A stretch of DNA of 64,000 nt, from positions 1 to 64,000 of the forward strand of contig MFYT01000015.1 of NCBI GenBank assembly GCA_001789205.1. Reading direction: 5' to 3'. Made by a program: the position numbers and the translations under genes. Below the pieces are notes generated by a model, which saw nothing but the letters and a program-made list of their open reading frames with translations, was not told where the DNA came from and searched no databases. Positions 7,338 to 16,572 of this stretch are shown here, in pieces. The first letter of the stretch is position 1; the number at the start of each line of letters is the position of its first letter. The DNA comes from Candidatus Raymondbacteria bacterium RIFOXYA2_FULL_49_16 (GTDB taxonomy: Bacteria; Fibrobacterota; OXYB2-FULL-49-7; XYB2-FULL-49-35).

Positions 7338-8447
7338 ATGGCAACACTTTCATTCAGAAATGTGGTCAAAGAGTTTCCCGGTGGCGTCCAGGCTGTAAAG
7401 AATTTCAACCTCGAAGTCTCTGACCGCGAGTTTATCGTGCTTGTCGGACCATCGGGCTGCGGCAAAACAACCACATTGCGCATGGTTGCCGGCCTCGAAG
7501 AGATTTCGCGCGGCGAGATATTTATTGATAATGTCCGTATCAACGATGTGCCGCCCAAAGACCGTGACATTGCCATGGTCTTCCAGAACTATGCTCTCTA
7601 TCCTCATATGGATGTATACAACAACATGGCTTTTGGCCTCAAACTCCGTAAAATGGCAAAGGACGAAATCGACCGCCGCGTCAAAGAAGCGGGCGAGATC
7701 CTCGCCATCACCGAATACCTGCAGCGCAGGCCAAAGGAGCTTTCGGGCGGCCAAATGCAGCGCGTGGCAGTGGGCCGCGCCATTGTGCGTAACGCCAAAG
7801 TCTATTTGTTTGATGAGCCCCTCTCAAATCTCGACGCCAAGCTGCGCGTTGAAATGCGCGCCGAACTCAATCGTCTCCACAACCGCCTCCAGGCAACAAT
7901 GATCTATGTTACCCACGACCAGGTCGAAGCCATGACCCTGGGCGATCGCATTGTCATTATGCTCAATGGGCTTGTTCAACAGTGCGACACCCCCCTTATA
8001 ATCTACGATCGGCCGGTCAATAAGTTCGTGGCCAGCTTTATCGGCAGTCCCTCCATGAATTTTCTCGACGGACACCTTGAAAAGGCCGCTGCCGGATACC
8101 GGTTCGGCTTTGGCGACAACCATATCAAGATTCCCGAGAAATTAAACGATAAGATCAAAAACCACGGCGGCAAGCAGGTCTTCTTCGGTATCCGGCCCGA
8201 ACACGTCTACGACGCCAAATTCGCAAAAGAGAAGAAGGCCGACGACACCATTGTGGGCACGGTCGAGGTCATCGAACGGCTTGGCCACGAAATCCTCGTT
8301 TACCTGAGCATTTCCGGGCAAAAGCTCATCCTCAAGGAAGACGCGCACAGCAAAGCCGAGGTGGGCGAGAAGATGGAAATATCGTTCAATTACGATATGA
8401 TCCACGTCTTCGACAAAGAAACCGAAGAGAACCTGGTTGTGAAGTAA
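7338..8447 (+). CDS. Sugar-type ABC transporter ATPase (MalK/UgpC family)
   Basis: A 369-residue ATPase subunit of a CUT1-type carbohydrate or glycerol-3-phosphate importer, acting on the cytoplasmic face of the membrane. Visible motifs: Walker A GPSGCGKTT (37-45), Q-loop Gln83, signature LSGGQMQR (135-142), Walker B VYLFDEP (155-161), D-loop NLDAK, and switch His193 in VTHDQ. Residues from about 240 to the end form the MalK-type regulatory (TOBE/OB) domain (FFGIRPEHV). Length is normal for the family. No permease or binding-protein genes are adjacent, which fits ATPases of this family that serve several distantly encoded transporters. AAAGGA precedes the ATG. The next gene starts 25 bp downstream but belongs to a different function. 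Confidence 0.93.
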   Translation: MATLSFRNVVKEFPGGVQAVKNFNLEVSDREFIVLVGPSGCGKTTTLRMVAGLEEISRGEIFIDNVRINDVPPKDRDIAMVFQNYALYPHMDVYNNMAFGLKLRKMAKDEIDRRVKEAGEILAITEYLQRRPKELSGGQMQRVAVGRAIVRNAKVYLFDEPLSNLDAKLRVEMRAELNRLHNRLQATMIYVTHDQVEAMTLGDRIVIMLNGLVQQCDTPLIIYDRPVNKFVASFIGSPSMNFLDGHLEKAAAGYRFGFGDNHIKIPEKLNDKIKNHGGKQVFFGIRPEHVYDAKFAKEKKADDTIVGTVEVIERLGHEILVYLSISGQKLILKEDAHSKAEVGEKMEISFNYDMIHVFDKETEENLVVK

Positions 8448-8472
8448 CCGGTTCCATCCGCGAAATACTAGT

Positions 8473-9960
8473 ATGTCCGGTCGCAAAGGGGTTCTGCTTA
8501 TCCGGAGCGAGACCCCGGTCAACGTCAAATTCTCCTATATCCCCAACAGCCTTCTGGTGCTGGCCGAGGCCCTGCTTAAGCACGGGTATCAGCCGTCAAT
8601 TATTGACATGAAGGTCCAGGATTGGCGGGCCGCGCTCAACGCGATCGACATTGACTTGCTCCTCTACGCGGGCATTGGCACGCTCACCGGGCCGCAGATT
8701 CAGTACGGTCTTGAGATCGCGCGCGCCCTGCGTGAAAAAAGGAGCGATTTGCCTATTATATGGGGGGGGGTGCACCCCAGTTTGCTGCCCGAGGAGACCG
8801 TGGCCCACGATCTTTGCGACGCGGTGGTGCGCGGCGAGGCAGAGGAGACGGTTGTCGAGCTGGCGCAGCGTATTGAGGCTGGGGAATCGTACTACAATGT
8901 GAGGGGCTGCACCTTCAAGCTGGAGGGAAAGATTGTTTCCACGCCCGACCGCGACTGGACCGATTTAGACGCCATTGGGCTGTTGCCCTATCATCTTCTT
9001 GATATGAAGAAATACGACATTGACTCGTATTTTACCTACCATTCAAGCCGCGGGTGCCCGCACAACTGCGGGTTCTGCATTAACCTCGCCTACAATAAAA
9101 AGACCTTCCGGGCCCAGAGCGCGGAAAAGATCGTGAACAATATCGAGCATATTCTCCGGCCCTACGGCGTTAAGACCATTTATTTTACCGACGACAATTT
9201 TCTGGTCAACCGGCAGCGCATAGAGACCATGGCCCGGCTCATCATTGAACGCGGCCTGAAGTTCGACTGGATCGCAAGCTGCAGGTTTGACTATTTTGTC
9301 AAATACGACGCCCGGTTTCTCTCGCTGCTGAAGGAGAGCGGGTGCGTGCGCCTGGGCTATGGGGCTGAGAGCGGGTCGCGCCGCATCCTCGAATATATAG
9401 ACAAGGGCATTACGCCCGACCAGGTGCTCTCCTCAGTCCAAAAGGCGCGCGACGCGGGCATTAAAATGATGCCCGTGAGCTTCATGTACGGGTTTCCGGG
9501 CGAGACCCGCGACGACCTTCTGGCCTCGCTCGATCTTATCGACAAGATCCGTGAGACAACGGGCGCCAATACTGTCATCAACGGTATCTTCCTCATGACC
9601 CCCTATCCGGGCATCCCGCTGTCCGATGAATTGAAAAAGATGGGTTTTCAGTTTCCATCGTCGTTCGAGGCGTGGGGACGCTATACCATGGGCGAGGTTG
9701 TGGACAAGCGCATTTTCTGGTTGGACCGGGACTATCTTATCGAGGCTTTTTGCGCCGCGAACATCGCCCGGTTCCATTTTTTCGTGCAGATTGGCGCGGG
9801 CAAGCGGCTCAAATCCCCGTTGCTCAGGCTGCTCTACCGGCTTTTCATCCTGCCCTTCCTGCTCTCCGAGAAACTCCGGTGGAAACGGCGGTATTTTAAG
9901 CATCCGTATGAGTGGTACCTCTGGTCGTTTATCAGAAACACCTACCTGCAGGGAACCTAG
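8473..9960 (+). CDS. B12-binding-type radical SAM protein
   Basis: A 495-residue protein. The N-terminal 150 residues resemble a cobalamin-binding-like Rossmann domain (LLYAGIGTLTGPQI, IIWGGVHPSLLPEE). The radical SAM core follows with the CxxxCxxC cluster at Cys195, Cys199 and Cys202 (SSRGCPHNCGFC). The GxGxE-like segment is LGYGAESGSRRIL. The C-terminal 120 residues are basic and Trp/Phe-rich. Such proteins perform methylations or other radical modifications, often on lipids, sugars or secondary metabolites; the substrate here is unknown. The downstream membrane proteins and glycan genes hint at envelope modification. The start lacks a clear ribosome site but matches the family N-terminus. 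Confidence 0.85.
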   Translation: MSGRKGVLLIRSETPVNVKFSYIPNSLLVLAEALLKHGYQPSIIDMKVQDWRAALNAIDIDLLLYAGIGTLTGPQIQYGLEIARALREKRSDLPIIWGGVHPSLLPEETVAHDLCDAVVRGEAEETVVELAQRIEAGESYYNVRGCTFKLEGKIVSTPDRDWTDLDAIGLLPYHLLDMKKYDIDSYFTYHSSRGCPHNCGFCINLAYNKKTFRAQSAEKIVNNIEHILRPYGVKTIYFTDDNFLVNRQRIETMARLIIERGLKFDWIASCRFDYFVKYDARFLSLLKESGCVRLGYGAESGSRRILEYIDKGITPDQVLSSVQKARDAGIKMMPVSFMYGFPGETRDDLLASLDLIDKIRETTGANTVINGIFLMTPYPGIPLSDELKKMGFQFPSSFEAWGRYTMGEVVDKRIFWLDRDYLIEAFCAANIARFHFFVQIGAGKRLKSPLLRLLYRLFILPFLLSEKLRWKRRYFKHPYEWYLWSFIRNTYLQGT

Positions 9961-9975
9961 GGCGGAGCGCCTTCA

Positions 9976-10944
9976 GTGAAAAAGTACATTACCATTACGC
10001 TGCAGGCCGGTTTCTCAGTATTGCTCATCTATTTTCTGATACGCAAGGCCGATTTCCATTCAGTGGCCGGATATCTCCGCGCGTGCAGCTTTAAATTCAT
10101 CGCGCTTATCTACGCCTCGTACATTCTGTTGAATATTGGACAGGTTCTGCGCTGGTATTTCCTGGTCAGGAATTTTTCGTCCGATATCCGGGTTCACAAA
10201 ATTCTTAAATACCACATGGCCGCGATTTTTTTTCACGGGTTTATTCCTTCGTCCATGAGCATTGAGCTCATCAAGGGCTATCAGCTCTCCCGTCTCATTG
10301 AAGGCAAGAAGGCGTACGGCTCCGTGATCTTTGGCAAGGTGATGGGCGTTGGAGTGCTCTTTGTCTTTTTCGTCTGCATCATCGCTTTTAAACCTTCCAT
10401 TCTCATGCAGAGCGCATTTGCAAAACAGGTCATCTGGGGCATGGCGGGATTTCTGCTGCTGGGCTGCCTGGTATTCAGCAAAAAGGTCTCGCGCATCCTT
10501 TTTGGGAGATTCAGCGGATTTTTTCAGACAGGCATGCTGAAAAAAGTCAAGGAATTCAGGGAAGAATTGTACAATTATCGGTACAATGTCCGTTCGCTGC
10601 TCTGGGCCGCACTCATGTCGGCCGTTATATACCTGGGATCCATCGCGGCCACCTATTTTTCATTCAGGGCGGTCTCGATCAATGTTCCCTTTCTCGCGTG
10701 CACTGTCTATATTCCGGTGATATATACGCTCATGATGCTGCCGGTCAGCATCAACGGCATTGGCCTTCGTGAAAACCTCCTGCTGGTCTTTTTAAGCGAA
10801 TGGCAGGTGACGCCCGATGTCATGGTAAGCTCGTCCGCCATTATGTACGCTATTTTGTATACGTTTTATTTGGCTGGCGGGCTGGTCATTCTTTTTGACC
10901 GGTTGAAAGGAGTGCGCAGTGGCACAGAAAAAACAGACCCCTAA
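9976..10944 (+). CDS. Flippase-like integral membrane protein (UPF0104/LPG synthase TM family)
   Basis: A 322-residue protein starting at GTG 9976. About eight hydrophobic segments are visible, including residues 7-23, 38-55, 75-85, 112-135, 150-165 and three near the C-terminus. The layout and the segment PSSMSIELIKGYQLSR fit the lysylphosphatidylglycerol synthetase/glycosyltransferase-associated flippase-like family (AglD/UPF0104). Members are found in the inner membrane next to glycosyltransferases and are thought to handle lipid-linked intermediates. It begins 15 bp after the radical SAM gene and overlaps the YfhO gene start by 26 bp, so it is part of an operon. The exact substrate is not predictable. 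Confidence 0.8.
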   Translation: MKKYITITLQAGFSVLLIYFLIRKADFHSVAGYLRACSFKFIALIYASYILLNIGQVLRWYFLVRNFSSDIRVHKILKYHMAAIFFHGFIPSSMSIELIKGYQLSRLIEGKKAYGSVIFGKVMGVGVLFVFFVCIIAFKPSILMQSAFAKQVIWGMAGFLLLGCLVFSKKVSRILFGRFSGFFQTGMLKKVKEFREELYNYRYNVRSLLWAALMSAVIYLGSIAATYFSFRAVSINVPFLACTVYIPVIYTLMMLPVSINGIGLRENLLLVFLSEWQVTPDVMVSSSAIMYAILYTFYLAGGLVILFDRLKGVRSGTEKTDP

Positions 10945-13339
10945 ACCCGCAATGCAGGAGAAAAAGGAACAGCCTGGGTTTTCGCTTCAATCGCTTCCTG
11001 TCTGGGTTCCCTATGCGGTCATTGGTCTGCTCACCCTTATCTTTTTTATGCCCTTCCTCGCCTCTTCAGATATGATCTTTGGCACGGACACGGTCAATGG
11101 CATTTATTCGCGTTTTTTTTACGCTGACTTCTTTTCCCACTACCATGATTTCCCACGCTGGCTGTCGGTCACGCTCTCGGGCATGCCCACGCTTGAGGCC
11201 TTTATGGCCGATATGTTTTATCCGCTGACACCGCTCCAGTTCATTATGGACGTGCCCCGCGCACTGGGATACAAGTTTTTCTTCACAATCATGGTCGCGG
11301 GTCTTTTCATGTACCTCTTCCTGAAACAGGGGCTGCGCCTCAGAAGCCTGGTGGCGCTCTTTGGTGCCATTGCCTACATGTTCAACACTGAATTTGTTTC
11401 ACATCTGTATCCTGGCCACGATGGCAAAATGTTCGTCATCAGTCTGCTGCCTTTGGCGCTCTTTGGCCTCAAGCGGCTTGTTGATACGCGCGCGCTCATT
11501 TATTCGGCAATGCTTGCCTGCGCCATTGGCCTCATGTTGCTTTCGTCGCATGTGCAGACAACCTATTTTGCCCTTTGGGGCATTGGTTTTTTCTTTCTTT
11601 TCGAAACCATGCGGTATTATCTCCGCGAGCGGTCAAAGGCCCAGGCTGTGCAACGCAGCGTGCTCTTCACCTTTGCCATTGTGCTTGGCCTTGGCCTGGG
11701 CATGATCCAGTTTTTGCCGCCTTATAAATTTTCCAAGACCTTTTCCGTGCGCGGCGAGGAGGGGGAAAAGACCAGCTACGAACACGCCATATCCTGGTCA
11801 CTTCACCCCGAGGAGACCGCGGCGCTGGTTGTTCCCGAATTCTGCGGTTTTGCCGACAAGGATAACCTGAACAAGGTGGTCTATTGGGGACGCAATTATT
11901 TCAAATTGAACAACGAGTACGCGGGCATTGTTGTGCTGGTGTGCGCGTTTGCGTTCCTTATATTCTTCCGGCGCGATCCCATGCTCATCTACTGGGGGTG
12001 CATTGCCCTGGGAGCGCTTGTCTACGCGCTTGGGGGAAATACGCCTTTTTTCTACCTGTTCTATACGCTGGTTCCCGGGGTTAAACTGTTCCGGGGACCC
12101 AGCATGATCATGTTCTGGTTTTCCATGGCGCTTGCCATCATGGCATCGTATGGCCTCAACCGTTTGTTTGATGAATCAAATACGCTCAAGACGGAACAAC
12201 GCGTACGGTTTGCGAAAAACCTGCTGATCACGTTCGTTGTGTGCGCGGGACTTACGCTCGTGGTTTCCGGCGGCCGTGACATGGTCCTGGGCATCTGGAA
12301 GGGTGTTTTTTACTCGGGCTTTCCCGCGGAAAAGAACGCCTATTTCAACGCCAATTATCCGGCTTTTATCAAGGGTGCGTGGTTTGCGCTCCTGTTCGGC
12401 GGCGGCGCCCTGCTCGGGCTGTATGCTTTTTTAAAGGAACGCCTGACCGCTGGCGCGCTGGCGGTCCTGCTTAGTATCTGCGCCGCGGCTGATCTAATGC
12501 GCGTGGACTCCTATTTTTACAAACTGGTCAATCCCGCCGAATATCTCGCGAAAAACGAGCCTGCGCTCAACGACCTTGCGCTCAAGAGCCGCACTGACCG
12601 CTTCCGCGTCCTGCCGGTGCCGGGCCATACGGGTCAGAACGACGTTCAGCGGTATGGGCTCGAGAGCGCGCTTGGGTTTCATGACAATGAGCTGAAAACA
12701 TACCGTGAATTCACCGGAGGCCAGGAACGCGACAACCTGCTCTATCTGCTCAAGCGCGGCGTGCTCGAGGGAAATCCCTTTCTCGATCTGCTCAACGTCA
12801 AATACATTGTCTACAGGCCGGGCCAAAACAAGCCGCTGGTGTATGCGCTCAACCGGGGGGCGTGTGCGCGGGCCTTTTGCGCGCCAACGTACGAGGTTGT
12901 GCCTGAAAAAGAGATATCCGCCCGGCTCCGCGCGCCCGGCTTTCCCTATAAAGAGAAGTTACTGCTCGAAAAGGCGGTGCCGTTGTTTGCACCGCCAGCA
13001 CTCGATTCCGTCTCGCAGCCAGCTCCGGGCATTGTCACCAGTATGGTCTACGAGGGAGATGTCAAGACCTATAACGTCACCATGCAGCGGCCGGGTCTTC
13101 TTTTTCTCTCCGAAGTCTATCTGCCCTACTGGAAGGCGTACGACAAGGGCGAACCGGCCGAGATATATAAAACCGATGGTGCTCTCATGTCCATACCACT
13201 CGCTGCTGGAGACCATAGCATTGTCGTGCGGTACGAATCGCCAAATATAAAACTGGGCGCACGAATCACCTTTTTGGCCCTGATCTTCTGCGCGGGCATT
13301 GTAATTTTCTATCTATTAAGACGGCAGGAAAACCAATGA
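10919..13339 (+). CDS. YfhO-family multispanning membrane protein
   Basis: An 806-residue protein from GTG 10919, with GAAAGGA about 8 nt upstream and overlapping the preceding gene. Residues 1-25 are a basic cytoplasmic tail. A dozen or more hydrophobic helices occupy residues 30-540, followed by a soluble C-terminal domain (residues 550-770) and a last helix before the KR-rich end. The order matches YfhO-type GT-C-fold membrane proteins, which transfer sugars from polyprenyl phosphates to surface polymers such as lipoteichoic or wall glycans. In the first extracytoplasmic loop the acidic segment SDMIFGTDTVNG may be the GT-C catalytic loop. Next to a polyprenol-phosphate-type glycosyltransferase (14201) it fits the acceptor step of the same pathway. 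Confidence 0.85.
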   Translation: MAQKKQTPKPAMQEKKEQPGFSLQSLPVWVPYAVIGLLTLIFFMPFLASSDMIFGTDTVNGIYSRFFYADFFSHYHDFPRWLSVTLSGMPTLEAFMADMFYPLTPLQFIMDVPRALGYKFFFTIMVAGLFMYLFLKQGLRLRSLVALFGAIAYMFNTEFVSHLYPGHDGKMFVISLLPLALFGLKRLVDTRALIYSAMLACAIGLMLLSSHVQTTYFALWGIGFFFLFETMRYYLRERSKAQAVQRSVLFTFAIVLGLGLGMIQFLPPYKFSKTFSVRGEEGEKTSYEHAISWSLHPEETAALVVPEFCGFADKDNLNKVVYWGRNYFKLNNEYAGIVVLVCAFAFLIFFRRDPMLIYWGCIALGALVYALGGNTPFFYLFYTLVPGVKLFRGPSMIMFWFSMALAIMASYGLNRLFDESNTLKTEQRVRFAKNLLITFVVCAGLTLVVSGGRDMVLGIWKGVFYSGFPAEKNAYFNANYPAFIKGAWFALLFGGGALLGLYAFLKERLTAGALAVLLSICAAADLMRVDSYFYKLVNPAEYLAKNEPALNDLALKSRTDRFRVLPVPGHTGQNDVQRYGLESALGFHDNELKTYREFTGGQERDNLLYLLKRGVLEGNPFLDLLNVKYIVYRPGQNKPLVYALNRGACARAFCAPTYEVVPEKEISARLRAPGFPYKEKLLLEKAVPLFAPPALDSVSQPAPGIVTSMVYEGDVKTYNVTMQRPGLLFLSEVYLPYWKAYDKGEPAEIYKTDGALMSIPLAAGDHSIVVRYESPNIKLGARITFLALIFCAGIVIFYLLRRQENQ

Positions 13340-14244
13340 AGCGAGTCCTCATAACCGGCGTCAACGGCCTTCTGGGCCAAAATCTCCAGCGTGCGCTTGC
13401 AGGCACGCACTCACTTTCGGGTGTAGACCTGCAGCCCGAGGCCTATTTGCCAGGACTCAACGAATACGCCACGCTCGACATCACCGACAGGACACAGGTG
13501 GCTGAATTTTTCAAAAAGCGGCGATTTGACTGGATTGTGAATACAGCGGCCATGACCAATGTTGATCTGTGCGAAACAGAGCGCGAACGTGCTGAACGTA
13601 TCAATACGGGCGGCGTCGCTGCCCTGATTTCTGAAAAAGGGGCAGCGTGCCGGTTCATGCAGATTTCCACTGACTATGTTTTTGACGGCGCAGCAGGCCC
13701 CTATAGCGATACTGCCAAGCCGAACCCTGTTGGCTTTTACGGGGAGACCAAATACCGGGCAGAACAGCTGGTGTTGGGTCACTCGCCCCTTGATTGTGTG
13801 GTGCGTATTATGGTGCTTTATGGCACAGGCAAAGGCCTGCGGCCCAATTTCATCGACTGGGTGGTTTCGTCGCTTCGGGCCGGGAAGACGATCCCGGTGG
13901 TCACGGACCAGACCGGCAACATCACCCTGGCAAGCAACTGCGCGCGCAACATCGGGGCGCTCATCAACAACGATGTTTCGGGGATTATCAGCTTTGCAGG
14001 GGCGGATATCCTGAGCAGATACGATATCGCCTGCGCTGTTGCCCGGCATTTTTCACTCAACGAGGCGCTGATTCGGCCGATTGCCACCGCGGAACTGAAA
14101 CAGGCCGCTCCCCGGCCGCTCAAATCCGGGTTTCTCATGGAGCGGGCCAGGGCCATGGATGGGATAACCCTTTTAACATTCAAGGAACAGCTATTGCGTT
14201 ATGAGCGAGAACAAAAAGACGCTGATTATCCTGCCAACGTATAA
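13336..14244 (+). CDS. rfbD: dTDP-4-dehydrorhamnose reductase
   Basis: A 302-residue short-chain reductase of the RmlD family that reduces dTDP-4-keto-L-rhamnose to dTDP-L-rhamnose. The Rossmann motif is ITGVNGLLGQN (residues 6-16); the catalytic triad region is STDYVFDG (Thr/Asp) and YGETKYRAE (Tyr-x3-Lys). Length is typical. The start codon overlaps the previous stop (ATGA) and its 3' end overlaps the next gene by 44 bp, showing tight co-translation. rfbA, rfbB and rfbC are not in the window, so the substrate must come from elsewhere or the enzyme acts on a related nucleotide sugar. Confidence 0.88.
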   Translation: MKRVLITGVNGLLGQNLQRALAGTHSLSGVDLQPEAYLPGLNEYATLDITDRTQVAEFFKKRRFDWIVNTAAMTNVDLCETERERAERINTGGVAALISEKGAACRFMQISTDYVFDGAAGPYSDTAKPNPVGFYGETKYRAEQLVLGHSPLDCVVRIMVLYGTGKGLRPNFIDWVVSSLRAGKTIPVVTDQTGNITLASNCARNIGALINNDVSGIISFAGADILSRYDIACAVARHFSLNEALIRPIATAELKQAAPRPLKSGFLMERARAMDGITLLTFKEQLLRYEREQKDADYPANV

Positions 14245-14920
14245 CGAGCAGGAAAACCTCGAAAAGGCGATCGCAGCCATATTTGTCGTGGTCCCCGGGG
14301 CCAACATTCTCGTGGTTGATGACAATTCACCCGATGGTACGGGCGCCATCGCCGACCGCGTCGCGGCCGAGGACCAGCGCGTTTTTGCGCTGCACCGCGC
14401 AGGCAAGAGTGGCCTGGGCAAGGCCTATCTCGACGGCTTTCGGTATGCTCTCGAAAAAGGATACGACTATATTTTCGAGATGGACGCTGACCTTTCACAC
14501 GACCCCCGGTATCTTCCCGATTTTTTCTCGGCCGTTGAAACAAGCGACCTGGTCATTGGGTCGCGCTATATAAAAGGGGTCAATGTCATTAACTGGCCCA
14601 TGGCGCGCCTGCTGCTCAGTTTCGCGGGAAACATGTACGCCAGGTTTGTCACGGGCATGAACGTTACTGACCTTACCGGCGGATTCAAATGCTTCAGGCG
14701 CGAGGCGCTTGCGGCGCTCGATTTCTCCAAAATCAGTTCCAGCGGCTATTCATTCCAGATAGAAGTGAGTTATATTCTATGGAAGAAGGGGTTCCGGATC
14801 AGGGAAATCCCCATTATTTTTGTGGATAGGCAGTTCGGAGAAACTAAAATGTCAACCGGCATCATCCGGGAGGCGCTGTTCCTCATATGGAAACTCAGGT
14901 TCAGAAACATCCATCGCTGA
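14201..14920 (+). CDS. Polyprenol-phosphate mannosyl/glucosyltransferase (GT2, DPM1-like)
   Basis: A 239-residue soluble GT-A enzyme. Motifs: ILPTYNEQENLEKAI, nucleotide-binding DDNSPDGTG, the DxD-like EMDADLSHDPRYLP, and the TDLTGGFKCFRREAL segment typical of dolichol/polyprenol-phosphate mannose synthases. It lacks the two C-terminal membrane helices of GtrB/ArnC types, so it is the short DPM1-like class. It would make a polyprenyl-phosphate sugar on the cytoplasmic face, a donor for GT-C enzymes such as the YfhO protein encoded just upstream. It overlaps both neighbours. Confidence 0.9.
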   Translation: MSENKKTLIILPTYNEQENLEKAIAAIFVVVPGANILVVDDNSPDGTGAIADRVAAEDQRVFALHRAGKSGLGKAYLDGFRYALEKGYDYIFEMDADLSHDPRYLPDFFSAVETSDLVIGSRYIKGVNVINWPMARLLLSFAGNMYARFVTGMNVTDLTGGFKCFRREALAALDFSKISSSGYSFQIEVSYILWKKGFRIREIPIIFVDRQFGETKMSTGIIREALFLIWKLRFRNIHR

Positions 14921-16542
14921 ATGGGGGCGGAGCCGAGGGCGGAGTCTCCCTTTCGGTCATCATCGTCAGCTACAATGTGTCGGGTTTTCTCGACCATTGC
15001 CTCGATTCGGTGATCAAGGCGTGCACCGGGATCAGGGCTGAAATCATTGTGGTCGACAATGCCTCGACTGATACCACGGTGGAGATGGTGCGGAACAAGT
15101 ATCCGGGAGTTGCGCTCATCGAAAACCCGCGTAATGTGGGGTACTCGGCCGCCAACAACCAGGGCATAACGCGCGCCCGCGGCGCCTATTCCCTCCTGCT
15201 CAACCCGGATACCATTGTCCCTTCCAACGCTTGCACGCTTTCGATAGACTTCCTCGAAAAACATCCGGACATAGGGCTCATGAGTCTCAAAATTGTTAAC
15301 GCGGACGGCACCTTCCAACCCGCGTGCCGGCGCGGTTTTCCCACGCCCACCACGGCGTTCTACCGTATGACAGGGTTGTCCCATCTGTTTCCCCGGAGCA
15401 GCCGTTTCGGTAAGTACAACCTTACCTTTCTCGACGAGGACGCGGAGAGCGACGTTGACGCGGTCTGCGGGGCCTACATGATGGTGCGCACCAGCCTGCT
15501 CAAGGACATCGGCGGGTTTGACGAGGATTTTTTCATGTATGGCGAGGACATCGATCTCTGCTACAAGATCAAGGAGCGGGGGTCCCGGGTGTATTACTAT
15601 CCGGCAAGCGAGATCATCCATTTCAAAGGCGAGAGTTCGCGGAAAAACCGGCTCCAGAGCGCGCTGAATTTTTACAATTCGATGTTTATCTTCTCGAAGA
15701 AACATTTTGGCCAGCGCATGAGCTTCTTTCCCAAATGGCTCCTTTTTCTGGGTATTTTTCTCAACGCCTTCTTCAAGATCATCGGGGGCTGGCTGTTCAA
15801 ATACCTTCCCTTTCTCATCGACATCGTCATTGTCAACGCGGTGCTCTTTGCCGCGCTCAATATCAAATTCGGTTCCGAGGGCAATGTCTACAAATACACC
15901 GAGGGCGTCTGGTATATAATGCTCCATTGCGGTATTTCGCTCCTTTTTGTCCTCACCTTCCAGTTCAGCGGACTCTATGGCGGAAAACCCAAGACGCTTT
16001 CCGAATACGCCAAGGCGATCTTCGTGGCCTCGCTGCTTTTTTTCTCCTTTGCCTATTTTATACCCAACATCCGGTATTCGCGCATTGCTTTCATCACCAC
16101 CAGTCTCGGGCTCTTTGCCGCTTTACCGGCATGGCGGATACTTCTGTATCCCACAGCGCTCAAGATGCGCACGGCCATTGCCCGCACCCGCAAACATTTG
16201 ATCATCGGGACCGGTGAAAAGGCCTTCCGCATCCACCAGAAATTGCAAAAGGACCGCGAATACCAGTCCTGTTTCGCCGGGTTTGTGAAAAACGATGAGC
16301 CAATCACCGGGGTTCCCGCTGAAGCTGTTATAGGCCCCCTTTCCGAAATCGAACTTATTATCGAGAAAAAAAAAATACGGGAGGTCTTCCTCGCCCTGCC
16401 CGACCATCATTCCTTTGATCTCATGGGCTTTATCAATTACTGCCTCAGGAACAATATTTACCTTAAAATAGTCCAAGATATGCACGGGAAAGACGAATAT
16501 TATATATTAGATATAAATATGTCAGAAAGTATTATATTATAG
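14887..16542 (+). CDS. GT2 rhamnosyltransferase-like fused to PGPT N-terminal half
   Basis: A 551-residue protein with two parts. Residues 18-280 form a WbbL/RfbF-type GT2 (SVIIVSYNVSGFLDHCL; VVDNASTDTTVEMV; LLLNPDTIV; GGFDEDFFMYGEDIDLCYK). After a hydrophobic linker, residues from about 300 carry four membrane helices and then a CoA_binding_3-like domain (LIIGTGEKAFRIHQKL, VPAEAVIGPLSEIE, VFLALPDHHSFDLM), the N-terminal half of WbaP/WcaJ-type polyprenyl-phosphate hexose-1-phosphate transferases. The catalytic bacterial sugar transferase domain is absent; the protein ends at SESIIL. This suggests a membrane-anchored glycosyltransferase that borrowed the regulatory/membrane half of a PGPT. Alternatively it is the remnant of a larger fusion. 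Confidence 0.8.
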   Translation: METQVQKHPSLNGGGAEGGVSLSVIIVSYNVSGFLDHCLDSVIKACTGIRAEIIVVDNASTDTTVEMVRNKYPGVALIENPRNVGYSAANNQGITRARGAYSLLLNPDTIVPSNACTLSIDFLEKHPDIGLMSLKIVNADGTFQPACRRGFPTPTTAFYRMTGLSHLFPRSSRFGKYNLTFLDEDAESDVDAVCGAYMMVRTSLLKDIGGFDEDFFMYGEDIDLCYKIKERGSRVYYYPASEIIHFKGESSRKNRLQSALNFYNSMFIFSKKHFGQRMSFFPKWLLFLGIFLNAFFKIIGGWLFKYLPFLIDIVIVNAVLFAALNIKFGSEGNVYKYTEGVWYIMLHCGISLLFVLTFQFSGLYGGKPKTLSEYAKAIFVASLLFFSFAYFIPNIRYSRIAFITTSLGLFAALPAWRILLYPTALKMRTAIARTRKHLIIGTGEKAFRIHQKLQKDREYQSCFAGFVKNDEPITGVPAEAVIGPLSEIELIIEKKKIREVFLALPDHHSFDLMGFINYCLRNNIYLKIVQDMHGKDEYYILDINMSESIIL

Positions 16543-16572
16543 ATTTTAGAGGACGGGTTGAAGGAGGTTGTT

